A stretch of 64,000 nucleotides of DNA. It comes from JAHBNG01 sp039028975 (GTDB lineage: Bacteria > Chloroflexota > Anaerolineae > Caldilineales > Caldilineaceae). The notes beneath the pieces are model-generated. The model was given only the letters and a program-made list of their open reading frames with translations. It did no database searches and was not told the origin of the DNA. Positions 53,831 through 61,845 of this stretch are shown here, piece by piece. The stretch is taken from assembly GCA_039028975.1 (NCBI GenBank), contig JBCCHB010000036.1:49155-113154 (forward strand), written 5' to 3'. The stretch's first letter is position 1; each line of letters opens with the position of its first letter. The translations under genes were made by a program, and so were the position numbers.

Positions 53831-54856
53831 CTATTTTTTCACGACAGATGAATCTCGCACCACCAGTTCAGTTGATAGGTGACAAGATTCCGTCTTACCC
53901 GTTTCAATCTGTTGAACCAGTAGCTCAATTGCTCGCCTTCCGGCCTCTGCAATGGGTGACCTCACCGTAGTTAAGGGAGGATTCATATGCTTCGTCATTG
54001 TGACATCATCAAAACCCACAACTGACACCTGTTGAGGGATATTGACATTGGCCTGATGTAGGTTTTCAACAACCTGCACAGCTAATCGATCACAATCCGC
54101 GAAGATGGCATCAATAGAGTCTGGCTGCTCGAGCCACTGCTGAATCACTGGTTGACAGCTTTCATTGCCATAGTCGCCTTCAACAATTAACGCCTCATCG
54201 ACTTCTATGCCGTGATCTTCCAACGATTGTCGGTATCCTATTTCACGCTCAGCAGAGTCTGTATTGCCAAGCAGTTCCCGTAGAAAAGCAATCCGCCGTC
54301 GGCCAGCATCTTCAATTAGGTGGTCAACGGCTAATCTAGCTCCCCGAATATTATCAATTGTGACAGTTGGAATGGTTAGATTGTCTGGTACAGTCTCGAA
54401 CAGAATGGTCATCGGAAAATCTTGATCGTAAAGTCGCTTTATCTCTTTTGACGTTAATGCATCTGTATAAATTAGCAATCCATTGGTGTTGTGTTCATTG
54501 AGCGGTAGGAGATGCCTCCCACCTTGTAATCTAGCAATGCTAGTGAGATAGATCAATAAATCGAAATCTGCATCCCGGACACTTTGTTCAACGCCCGACA
54601 TAAGTAACGAAAAGAAAGGATTGGTTAAACCTGGAAGCAATATGCCCAATGTTCGCGTCTTACTACCAGCAAGTGAGCGAGCTGCAGGATCAGGCTGAAA
54701 TCCTAAAATATCTATGGCTTCTTCCACTCGGCGTACCGTCGAATCTGCAACTGGGGCCGTTTGATTTAGCACCCGGCTAACCGTTGAAATAGAGACATTA
54801 GCCAGTTTGGCAACATCCATTATGGTCGAGCGCTTAGTCGGTCTGGAAGGTTTCAT
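53831..54856 (-). CDS. LacI-family transcriptional regulator
   Basis: 341 residues. Helix-turn-helix at about 12-33 ('MDVAKLANVSISTVSRVLN'), hinge 'ARSLAGSKTRTLGIL', then a sugar-binding domain ('VSVVGFDDVTMTKHMNPPLT'). It probably represses the sugar-uptake operon downstream and responds to a sugar. A perfect TGAAAGCGCTTTCA palindrome upstream of its own start indicates autoregulation. Confidence 0.92.
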   Translation of the reverse strand: MKPSRPTKRSTIMDVAKLANVSISTVSRVLNQTAPVADSTVRRVEEAIDILGFQPDPAARSLAGSKTRTLGILLPGLTNPFFSLLMSGVEQSVRDADFDLLIYLTSIARLQGGRHLLPLNEHNTNGLLIYTDALTSKEIKRLYDQDFPMTILFETVPDNLTIPTVTIDNIRGARLAVDHLIEDAGRRRIAFLRELLGNTDSAEREIGYRQSLEDHGIEVDEALIVEGDYGNESCQPVIQQWLEQPDSIDAIFADCDRLAVQVVENLHQANVNIPQQVSVVGFDDVTMTKHMNPPLTTVRSPIAEAGRRAIELLVQQIETGKTESCHLSTELVVRDSSVVKK

Positions 54857-55289
54857 TCTAGTTAGGTATAAGATGGTTTACGTTGAGGGGGAATAAAAAT
54901 AACAGTCTTAACGAACTCAATGAAAGCGCTTTCACTGTATCAAACAATCAACGGTTTGTCAAAATCCAAAAACCTTTGAGATACGCATTACGCGGTGGAG
55001 AATAGATGAGTAGGCTCTTTGGGAAGCATCTGTTTCAGGGTAAGGATAAGGTCGCACCGTCGAGATCGGGCTGAATCCTCTACAATTGAGAGCAGTAGCC
55101 ATTGTTTCTCTAATTGGGCATCGAAAAACTACCCTTCCTAAAACGACAACAGTATAATGAGAGTGGTTCATAGGAGGCCTAAACATATAGCCCTGCCTTG
55201 CATAGTTTTACTCAACAAATCCGCCCTGTAACCGGATAGCTTCCTAAAACGTCTCGTAAGCCCTGGTTTTTTACCATCTTCTCCATACT
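54857..55289. other. Divergent intergenic region with LacI operator
   Basis: No gene recognised. Holds the LacI-type palindrome at 54921-54934 and otherwise non-repetitive sequence. Short ORFs crossing it look like chance. Confidence 0.5.
54921..54934. promoter_or_regulatory. LacI-family operator
   Basis: TGAAAGCGCTTTCA is a perfect 14-bp palindrome with the central CG pair of LacI-family operators. It lies 64 bases before the LacI gene start, in the promoter area. No equally good copy was seen in front of the binding-protein gene (53559-53830). Confidence 0.75.
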
Positions 55290-56684
55290 ATGAAAAATCA
55301 TTCAGCTAAACTTAAATTGGCACCGAACTCGGAAAAAGAGTTGGGCAATGGACTGAGCTTACGCTGGTCCACTGAAGATGACAAAGAAAAAATCGCCCAT
55401 CTCCTGGGGATGGTCTTTCGCGAAAACGCTGATGAGCCATTTAGCGCAGCCATGGCTGATTGGGCAGCCCTGTGTGCTCGTGATGATTTCCCATTCTCAG
55501 GACCAAACGATTGGGCAATTGTAGAAGATCACAACAAGCCAGAGAGTCCGGTTGTGGCGTGTACATGCCTTTGGAGCCATCAATGGCGCTATGCTGATAT
55601 CCCTATTGGTGTGGGCCGACCGGAGTTTGTAGCCACCGATCCGGATTATCGCAATCGTGGGTTGATTCGGGCGATCTTTGATCTCTTGCATGAGAGGAGC
55701 CAAGCAAATGGGGACCTCGTCCAAGCCATTACGGGGATTCCCTATTTTTATCGCCAATTTGGTTATGAGTATGTGCTTGATCTTGGCGGCAGGCGCACCA
55801 TCCAGACAGCCCAAATTCCAACCGCAAACAAGAATGAGTCCGAATCGTGCTCTATTCGGGTCGCAGAGCCAGATGACATTCCAACTATCATGCGACTTTA
55901 CGCACAAGGGCGGCAGAATAGTCTGCTGTGGCACGAAGCCAATGAAGCCTACTGGACGCTCATGGTCAATTTTTGGGAAGAGCCAGAGACGAAGAGCCGT
56001 AGCCCGTTTGACTTCGACTGGAGCAATCGGGTGTATATGATCCTAGATGGCTCCAATCAGGTATGCGGCCATATCATCTTCTCAGCCGTACGGCATGGCA
56101 AATCCGTCACGGTTCGGCAGCTCATGCTTGAACCAGGCATCAATCTGTATCGACTGTACCCTTCCTTACTACGTACAGTGCAACAGATTGGCGAGGCACT
56201 TCCGTGCAATAAACCTGATGTACCTCTTAGCGAAATTGAACTACGATTGGGCCGTTCTCACCCTATGTATGAGATGTTGGGGCTTACAAGCGCCACTCTG
56301 GAAGAAACCCCTTACGCATGGTATATTCGAATGCCTGACGTACCGGCATTCATCCGAAAGATTTGCCCGATTCTTGAGGACCGGCTTGCCCGGTCCAGCA
56401 TGGCCGGTCATACAGGCGAGCTAAAGGTGGCTCTTTACAAGAGTGGTCTCCTTATGCAATTTAAAGAAGGAAAGTTGGTGAGTGTTGAGCCATGGCGGCC
56501 GGCTCTGTACGAGAATCCCAACGCGGGTTGTCCACCGCTTGTCTTTCTGCAATTGTTGCTTGGCTATCGTTCTTTGACGGAGTTGCGGAAGATTTTCCCA
56601 GATGTGTGGGCAAGAAAGGAAGCAAATCTATTGTTAAATGTCCTGTTTCCCAAAGTACGTTCGACCGTATTCGCACTGGCTTAA
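55290..56684 (+). CDS. Eis-like GNAT acetyltransferase
   Basis: 464 residues. N-terminal GNAT with motif A 'FVATDPDYRNRGLIRAIFDL', a second, degenerate GNAT region in the middle ('RVAEPDDIPTIMRLYAQGRQ'), and a C-terminal sterol-carrier-like domain ('LKVALYKSGLLMQFKEGKLV'). This architecture and length fit the Eis group, which acetylates aminoglycosides and proteins in mycobacteria; substrate here unknown. It stands alone on the plus strand, divergent from the LacI gene. Confidence 0.85.
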   Translation: MKNHSAKLKLAPNSEKELGNGLSLRWSTEDDKEKIAHLLGMVFRENADEPFSAAMADWAALCARDDFPFSGPNDWAIVEDHNKPESPVVACTCLWSHQWRYADIPIGVGRPEFVATDPDYRNRGLIRAIFDLLHERSQANGDLVQAITGIPYFYRQFGYEYVLDLGGRRTIQTAQIPTANKNESESCSIRVAEPDDIPTIMRLYAQGRQNSLLWHEANEAYWTLMVNFWEEPETKSRSPFDFDWSNRVYMILDGSNQVCGHIIFSAVRHGKSVTVRQLMLEPGINLYRLYPSLLRTVQQIGEALPCNKPDVPLSEIELRLGRSHPMYEMLGLTSATLEETPYAWYIRMPDVPAFIRKICPILEDRLARSSMAGHTGELKVALYKSGLLMQFKEGKLVSVEPWRPALYENPNAGCPPLVFLQLLLGYRSLTELRKIFPDVWARKEANLLLNVLFPKVRSTVFALA

Positions 56685-56706
56685 TTGAATGGGCGCAGAC
56701 CACTTG

Positions 56707-56820
56707 TTATAGATGTCCAGAAAAAGATTTGCGCCATATTTGCCTCATCCCCTTACCCCTTCTCCATGATCGCTACACTATAGAGAAGGGGGCGGAAAAT
56801 CTTTTTCTTAAAGGCTATAG
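56707..56820. repeat. Palindromic element family B, copy 4
   Basis: TTATAGATGTCCAGAAAAAG at the left and TCTTTTTCTTAAAGGCTATAG (in two parts: TCTTTTTC, TTAAAGGCTATAG) at the right match the tips of the other copies; the centre differs (CCCCTTACCCCTTCTCC). Confidence 0.6.
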
Positions 56821-56821
56821 T

Positions 56822-57132
56822 TCCGCTGCCGATTCCGTTTCTTTAGCTGCTTTTCTAGTCTGAAAGCGACATGAACATCGTTCGAATGCTCATAATGACC
56901 CAACATGTGTACGTCATACTTCTGAGCAAATCCTTCATTGACCTTGTTCTTGTGCTCAGTCACACGCCGAACTAGTACAGTCTGGCGTAAATCCTTGCGC
57001 AGATAAATAGTACCGTTCTCTGGTTGAAATTCGGTTCTTATCTCGGTAACTATTTATGCGAAGATTTACTAGATTGTTGGTCATACGGATGTAGAGAGTG
57101 CCGTTCTTTTTACTTGCCAAGATGTATATGTA
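56822..57132 (-). pseudogene. Decayed GIY-YIG endonuclease
   Basis: From 57132 the minus strand reads 'YIYILASKKNGTLYIRMTNN', the GIY-YIG N-terminus with the usual Gly after 'LYI' changed to Arg. After a frame change, from about 57014, it reads 'GTIYLRKDLRQTVLVRRVTE' then 'HKNKVNEGFAQKYDVHMLGH' and 'EKQLKKRNRQRN', which is the middle and end of the same family. The 'NGT(L/I)Y' segment occurs twice, so the fossil also has a partial duplication. No start codon in frame. Confidence 0.7.
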
Positions 57133-57142
57133 GTATCATCAG

Positions 57143-57209
57143 TAGATCGCAGTGGAGTAGGCACGCCTCGCGCCGCACGTGGGCGTGCTCATTGAACGAT
57201 TACGATCTA
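57143..57209. repeat. Dispersed repeat family C, copy 2
   Basis: Outer arms TAGATCG (57143-57149) and CGATCTA (57203-57209) enclose GTAGGCACGCCTCG...GGGCGTGCTCA, shared with 22791-22845. Confidence 0.55.
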
Positions 57210-57228
57210 CTGAGTATGTTTTCATGAG

Positions 57229-57315
57229 TTATACTGCGGTCGTTTTGAAAACAGGAGTTTTCCGATGCTCTACCAGAGTGACCAAACTCGTGTTTTCAAA
57301 CGGAGCTGAGTATAA
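57229..57315. repeat. Miniature inverted-repeat element family A, intact copy
   Basis: TTATACTGCGGTCGTTTTG at the left, CAAACGGAGCTGAGTATAA at the right; imperfect terminal inverted repeats of about 25 bases. Closest to 31031-31116. It is the best reference for the uninterrupted form. Confidence 0.7.
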
Positions 57316-57550
57316 TTTACTCCGTGTTAAATGTATCATGTCAAAGTAGAGGACGCACCCCACATTTGTCAGAACAGACATGTGCAAATGTCATTGTGAT
57401 GCCCAAGCATTGTTATCGGGCATCCATCACTGATGGACAGTCGTGGATTCCCGCCTACTGCCTACGGGAATGACTTGCTCAGACACACTTGTTTTGTCAT
57501 TCCCAGCTTAGTTGCTGTAGTAGCTTTTAACCTATACAAAAGGAGATAAC

Positions 57551-58459
57551 ATGGACATCGCCATTATGCTTGAAGGCCAGCATGGTCTCAATTGGGAACG
57601 TTGGCAGCGTATCGCCCTGGCGGTCGAAGAGTTGGGCTTTGCAGGACTTTATCGCTCCGATCACTTCACGAACCCAGAGCCACCTGATTATGATTCGTTG
57701 GAACTCTGGGTGTCCCTTACATGGTTAGCCAGCCACACAAAACGGATCGAGTTTGGCCCCATGGTCGCCCCACTCTCGTTCCGTAATCCCGTCTTCGCTG
57801 CCCGCATTGCCAAAGACATCGATGCGCTCTCGGGTGGGCGAATGATTCTGGGTGTGGGTGCAGGGTGGCAGGTGCGGGAGCATACCAACTTTGGCTTTGA
57901 TCTGCTGGAGATCCCCGAACGCTTTGCGCGCTTTAAGGAGGGGCTGGAGGTGATGTCACAACTGTTGAGGCGTGATGAGCCTGCGAATTTCCAGGGCACC
58001 TACTATCAATTGAATGATGCCCAGCTTCTGCCCAAATCTTCAATACCCGGAAGGCCGCCCATTCTCATAGGGGGTAACGGACCGCGTCGTACTTTGCCGC
58101 TGGTAGCCAAGTTTGCAGACGAGTGGAATGCTGTCTATGTAACGGCGGAACGATTTGCAGAATTGAACACTCGCCTGAATGAGCTGCTGGATGAGAATGG
58201 ACGCCAACCCAGTGATATTCGTCGTTCGTTGATGACTGGTGTTCTCTTCGATCAAGGGGATGGAAAAGTACAGGAAAAGCTGGGAGAGCGCTCGCTGGAT
58301 GAAGCGTTGGCCAATGGACTGATCGGGGGAACGCCATCAATGATGGTTGAACAGATGGGGAAGTTGGGCGAGGTCGGTGTAGAGCGAGTCTTGTTACAGT
58401 GGATGGATCTAGATGATATGGATGGGCTTGAGGCTCTTGCAAAAGGCGTGATAGGCTAA
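57551..58459 (+). CDS. Luciferase-like (LLM class) F420- or flavin-dependent oxidoreductase
   Basis: 302 residues, TIM-barrel of the bacterial luciferase family. 'ELGFAGLYRSDHFTNPEPPD', 'GRMILGVGAGWQVREHTNFG' and 'IPGRPPILIGGNGPRRTLPL' are characteristic of the F420-dependent subgroup. Substrate unknown. AAAGGAG lies 6 bases before the ATG. The MFS gene starts 3 bases after its stop, so the two are one transcript. Confidence 0.9.
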   Translation: MDIAIMLEGQHGLNWERWQRIALAVEELGFAGLYRSDHFTNPEPPDYDSLELWVSLTWLASHTKRIEFGPMVAPLSFRNPVFAARIAKDIDALSGGRMILGVGAGWQVREHTNFGFDLLEIPERFARFKEGLEVMSQLLRRDEPANFQGTYYQLNDAQLLPKSSIPGRPPILIGGNGPRRTLPLVAKFADEWNAVYVTAERFAELNTRLNELLDENGRQPSDIRRSLMTGVLFDQGDGKVQEKLGERSLDEALANGLIGGTPSMMVEQMGKLGEVGVERVLLQWMDLDDMDGLEALAKGVIG

Positions 58460-58462
58460 GAG

Positions 58463-59656
58463 GTGAACAACACCACTAAAATCGCTCTAATCACCTTCTT
58501 CTCCAGCTTATACGTCTACCTGCACGCCAATTTTCTCTACATGGAGGAGCGGGGTCTCAATCTTTTTCAGGCCAATTCGATTTGGGCCATTATTCTGGGA
58601 ACCATCTTTTTGGCGGAGGTACCAACAGGGATAGTTGCAGATCGAATTGGCCGCAAGTACTCGGTGGTGGCGGCGTTGACTTTACAGCTTTTAGGTGAAG
58701 TGCTCTATTTCTTTGCCCGCAGCTACTGGATGTTTGTGCTCATTGCCGTCATTGCTGGCATTGGCTTTGCCTTTCTATCAGGCTGTGTCGAAGCATTGAT
58801 TTACGAGACTCTACCCGAAGAAGAGCGAGATGAAGCCATGAAGCGAGCCATGGGCATTAATACCATGGCTCACCATTTTGCCTTTGTCTTAGCACCCATA
58901 ATCGGCGCCTACTTGGTACCGACCTTCACCATGGATCGGTTTTTATTGGCCGTCGCCCTGACGGCTGCCAGCATTGCCATAGGTCTACTCATCGCCTTTA
59001 CCCTAAAGGAAGTTGAGACGGCAACTCAACAGATCCCTCAAAGTGCTTCGAGAATCCTGAAGGAGGGGTTCGGAACGATAGTAGCCAGTCGACTGCTCCT
59101 CTGGCTGGCGGTCATTGGGATGTTGACCTCATCTTCCGCGGGGACGTTGGCTGGACTCTATCAGCCCTTCTTTGACCAGTTAAGCATCTCTTCTTTCTGG
59201 ATGGGATGGGGCCTTTCGGCTGGAGCGCTGTTGGCTGGATTAAGCGCTCGATACACCTATAAAGTAGAACAGTTTCTGGGAATCCGGTGGGGGTTTCCAG
59301 TCGTCTGTCTGCTACCGGGGCTACTCTATCTCTTTTTAGGCGTAAGCCATTCAGCGCTCGGGGCGTTCCTCTTTTTTGTCTTGACATACGGCTCGGCCGC
59401 ATTGAGAGACCCACTGCTTTCAGCCTACCAAAACAAGCTCATCGAGTCTGAAAATCGAGCCACGATTCTTTCCATGCTCAATTTGCTGAAGAGCCTCTAC
59501 ATTGCACTCATGGCCCTACTGATGGGATGGGGGGCCGACATCGATCTTGGATGGACGTTTGTCGTCGTGGGCGTGCTTATTGTAGCCGCAAGTATCTTGT
59601 TGCGGGTAGATAAGGTAGGTAAAGTGGTTGGTCTCTTTGAGTCAGGGAGAGAATAA
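58463..59656 (+). CDS. MFS transporter
   Basis: 397 residues, about 12 helices, starting with GTG. Loop 2-3 motif 'LAEVPTGIVADRIGRKYSVV'; 'CVEALIYETLPEEERDEAMK' is typical of this drug-efflux-like group. Paralogous to the MFS protein at 46242. Co-transcribed with the oxidoreductase upstream, so it may export a compound related to that enzyme's substrate or product. Confidence 0.87.
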   Translation: MNNTTKIALITFFSSLYVYLHANFLYMEERGLNLFQANSIWAIILGTIFLAEVPTGIVADRIGRKYSVVAALTLQLLGEVLYFFARSYWMFVLIAVIAGIGFAFLSGCVEALIYETLPEEERDEAMKRAMGINTMAHHFAFVLAPIIGAYLVPTFTMDRFLLAVALTAASIAIGLLIAFTLKEVETATQQIPQSASRILKEGFGTIVASRLLLWLAVIGMLTSSSAGTLAGLYQPFFDQLSISSFWMGWGLSAGALLAGLSARYTYKVEQFLGIRWGFPVVCLLPGLLYLFLGVSHSALGAFLFFVLTYGSAALRDPLLSAYQNKLIESENRATILSMLNLLKSLYIALMALLMGWGADIDLGWTFVVVGVLIVAASILLRVDKVGKVVGLFESGRE

Positions 59657-59762
59657 TCAGTAGTTAATCATGCAACAGACTGCACCATAGAGAATGGAAA
59701 TCAAACAAAGATTGCAAAGATTTCACAGATTCTCTATCTTTCTATTCTTCCTAATCTTAGTC

Positions 59763-59877
59763 GTTCACGAAAGTTACTCGTTTCCGTGGAATGAGCATTC
59801 TCTAGTGCGGATCTGCCTCGAGAAGTTCGGCGTTAGAGAACGCCTCCTCCACCGAAATCATGAACTACTGAGTATAG
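59763..59877. repeat. Dispersed repeat family D, copy 2
   Basis: See 53716-53826. Begins CGTTCACGAAAGTTACTCG and ends ATCATGAACTACTGAGTATA. Abuts the 3' end of the SRPBCC gene. Confidence 0.55.
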
Positions 59878-59879
59878 CT

Positions 59880-60323
59880 TTAAGCCGCTAACTCTCTTTC
59901 AAACGCGGCCTTCAACATTTGCAGATGATCACCATCTTGCTTTTGCATCTCCTTTACGATGGTCGGCAGCATCAATTTCATCAGCAGACCGGTCGTGACT
60001 TCGGCTTCAAGATCCACGCGTGTACCCTCTTCTTCGGGGGTTAGGGTATAATGATAAGTGGCGGTTACCCCCATTTGGGTACCGGCTGCTGCATATCGAT
60101 GGGGTGGCTCAAAGGTGACAACCTCCAATTCCATAGACGTTTCTTTGTTGTTAAGTCGTCTTGTCTCTCGAAAACGAGTACCCACTTGGATAGGTCCGTC
60201 GGTGATCTGTACGTTCTCGATAACGCCAGTAAGCACTTTCGATGCATTTTCCGGATTGATGATAAAGTCAAATATATCTTGAAGTGATCCAGCAATCTGT
60301 TCAGTTGCGGTAAAGCCAGCCAT
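59880..60323 (-). CDS. SRPBCC-family (START-like) protein
   Basis: 147 residues of the polyketide-cyclase/START-like fold: 'TEQIAGSLQDIFDFIINPEN', 'VGTRFRETRRLNNKETSMEL', 'YHYTLTPEEEGTRVDLEAEV'. These bind hydrophobic small ligands; no catalytic assignment is possible. AAGGAG stands 7 bases before the ATG. It lies downstream of the AraC-type regulator on the same strand. Confidence 0.87.
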   Translation of the reverse strand: MAGFTATEQIAGSLQDIFDFIINPENASKVLTGVIENVQITDGPIQVGTRFRETRRLNNKETSMELEVVTFEPPHRYAAAGTQMGVTATYHYTLTPEEEGTRVDLEAEVTTGLLMKLMLPTIVKEMQKQDGDHLQMLKAAFERELAA

Positions 60324-60411
60324 GAATAGCTCCTTTCAATAATATTGTTTTTGTGATAAAGATTTTGGATGGTTGAATGCAGATCTGTCTATCGGTATAC
60401 TCTCATTCGTT

Positions 60412-60520
60412 ATATACTCGGCCAGGAACATCTTGTCCCGACTCTGGTCCAATCTGCCCTAGAAAGTTCTGAAAAGGGAGAACATCTCCATGGGGACAAG
60501 AATTGTATCTGGCTCTATAA
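60412..60520. repeat. Dispersed palindromic element family E, copy 2
   Basis: TATACTCGGCCAGGAACATC at the left and TTGTATCTGGCTCTATAA at the right, with inner arms CTTGTCCC / GGGGACAAG. The right tip overlaps the stop codon of the AraC-type gene (TAG at 60517-60515 on the minus strand). Confidence 0.7.
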
Positions 60521-61408
60521 GTTTTCTTCTATTGGCATATAGATGTCAACCTGATTGAGCTGATAGTCAGGATTGATTTGGGTCGTTCGGTAGATTTCAA
60601 TGGCAGGCAGCCCAATGAGCGTATACTTGGGATGGTTCTGGATGTGATGGAAGATTGTGCCGTACGCCTGATACATGGTTTCACCAAAAGGCCCCACATA
60701 CGTAACGGCTGCGTATCTCCCTGGCAGGGTTGTCTGATAGCCAATATCACCATCAGAAACAAAGGGCTGAGTGACCTCAATGCACGCGTCATAACGAACC
60801 TTCTCTTTGGGCGTCACATTTGGGTCGTCGTGCCCAATGCCGATCAAGAGATTGTCGCCTCTAAAGTGGGACTTTTCTTTAGCCCATGTAATTAATTGGT
60901 CAAACGAGTTGGCATCAGCCTCCACATAATCACCCAGTGAACGGATAAAGGCCACGCCGATGGCATCTAAGGTACAGGTCTGAACGTTGGAGATCTCATA
61001 ATGGAGAGTCTGCTCATTCAAGGATGCTGATGAGATATGATCCTGCTCCGGCTCTGAATGCGGCGCTAAGTGGTGGGTTAGCCGGTTTGATTGACGATAA
61101 ATCATAGGCGTTGTACCGAACTGGCGACGAAAAGCTCGGCTAAAGGTCTCATGAGTCTGATATCCCAGGCTAAAGGCAATGTCAATGACCGAAGCGTTCT
61201 GGATCTTCAAGAGATAAGCCGCTCTCTCTAAACGTAAGCGCTGCACATACTGTTTAACCGTCTCACCCACTGTATCCCGAAAGATGCGGTGAAAGTGAAA
61301 AGACGATAGCTCCGCCCGTTCCGCCAGAATGTCTAACGAAAGGTCGCCATCCAGGTGAGCTTGGATGTGAATCAGAATGGGTAGTAGGCGTTCAGTGTTG
61401 ACGTTCAT
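60515..61408 (-). CDS. AraC-family regulator with GyrI-like effector domain
   Basis: 297 residues. Two helix-turn-helix motifs at about 20-105 ('LDILAERAELSSFHFHRIFR', 'VIDIAFSLGYQTHETFSRAF'), then a GyrI-like/BacR effector domain (about 145-297, 'TLPGRYAAVTYVGPFGETMY'). The SoxS/Rob-like head with a GyrI tail is the layout of multidrug-responsive activators such as Rob and SAV2435-like sensors. It may control nearby efflux genes. The stop codon lies within repeat family E. Confidence 0.9.
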   Translation of the reverse strand: MNVNTERLLPILIHIQAHLDGDLSLDILAERAELSSFHFHRIFRDTVGETVKQYVQRLRLERAAYLLKIQNASVIDIAFSLGYQTHETFSRAFRRQFGTTPMIYRQSNRLTHHLAPHSEPEQDHISSASLNEQTLHYEISNVQTCTLDAIGVAFIRSLGDYVEADANSFDQLITWAKEKSHFRGDNLLIGIGHDDPNVTPKEKVRYDACIEVTQPFVSDGDIGYQTTLPGRYAAVTYVGPFGETMYQAYGTIFHHIQNHPKYTLIGLPAIEIYRTTQINPDYQLNQVDIYMPIEENL

Positions 61409-61440
61409 GGCTATAACAGTCAGTGCCGTTTGAAAACCTT

Positions 61441-61556
61441 ACACTTAGTTCTGTTTGAAAACGGGTGTTTGGTTTCTCTAGTATAGCCTGGGAATACATA
61501 CAGGCTTCGACGTGAACGATGTCGAACGTTTTCCAAACGACCGCAGCGTAAGTATA
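61441..61556. repeat. Miniature inverted-repeat element family A, divergent copy
   Basis: TTAGTTCTGTTTGAAAACGG at the left and CGTTTTCCAAACGACCGCAG at the right. The centre (GTATAGCCTGGG...) differs from other copies. Confidence 0.6.
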
Positions 61557-61763
61557 CTGCAGTTCGGCAGCCATTTCTTGACGTTTCTTGCTATTCTGTG
61601 CCCTTACTCTTCTTGTTCTTCGATACTCAGTCCATTTGATACGACCGCACCATAGTACTTGCTGTCGCTTCTTCATTAGACCACAAGCAGAATGACACCG
61701 ACAGCGTCGACTTTGGACTAACGTTTGCGAAGCAGGCACAAAGCGCCAACAAACCACTCTGAA

Positions 61764-61820
61764 CTCTGGACCCTGGACCCTGGACCCTGGACCCTGGACT
61801 CTGGACCCTGGACCCTAGAC
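61764..61820. repeat. Tandem GGACCCT heptamers, second locus
   Basis: Seven or eight units of CTGGACC/GGACCCT with one GGACTCT variant. The same heptamer runs beside the CRISPR array at 9541-9639. Confidence 0.8.
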
Positions 61821-61845
61821 AACTGATATCTGAATTGAGGATATT

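Larger units (their letters stand above)
56685..57550. other. Long intergenic region of repeats and a nuclease fossil
   Basis: 866 bases with no intact gene. In order: family B element (56707-56820), a decayed GIY-YIG nuclease on the minus strand (56822-57132), family C repeat (57143-57209) and an intact family A element (57229-57315). 57316-57550 holds the ribosome site AAAGGAG of the next gene and nothing else recognised. Confidence 0.6.
61409..61845. other. Intergenic region with family A element and heptamers
   Basis: No gene recognised. A divergent family A element spans 61441-61556 and a GGACCCT tandem run 61764-61820, directly upstream of the ABC exporter. Confidence 0.5.

Noticed and set aside
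54959..55186. 75-residue minus-strand frame upstream of the LacI gene
   Set aside because: No family resemblance, no ribosome site, composition like non-coding sequence.
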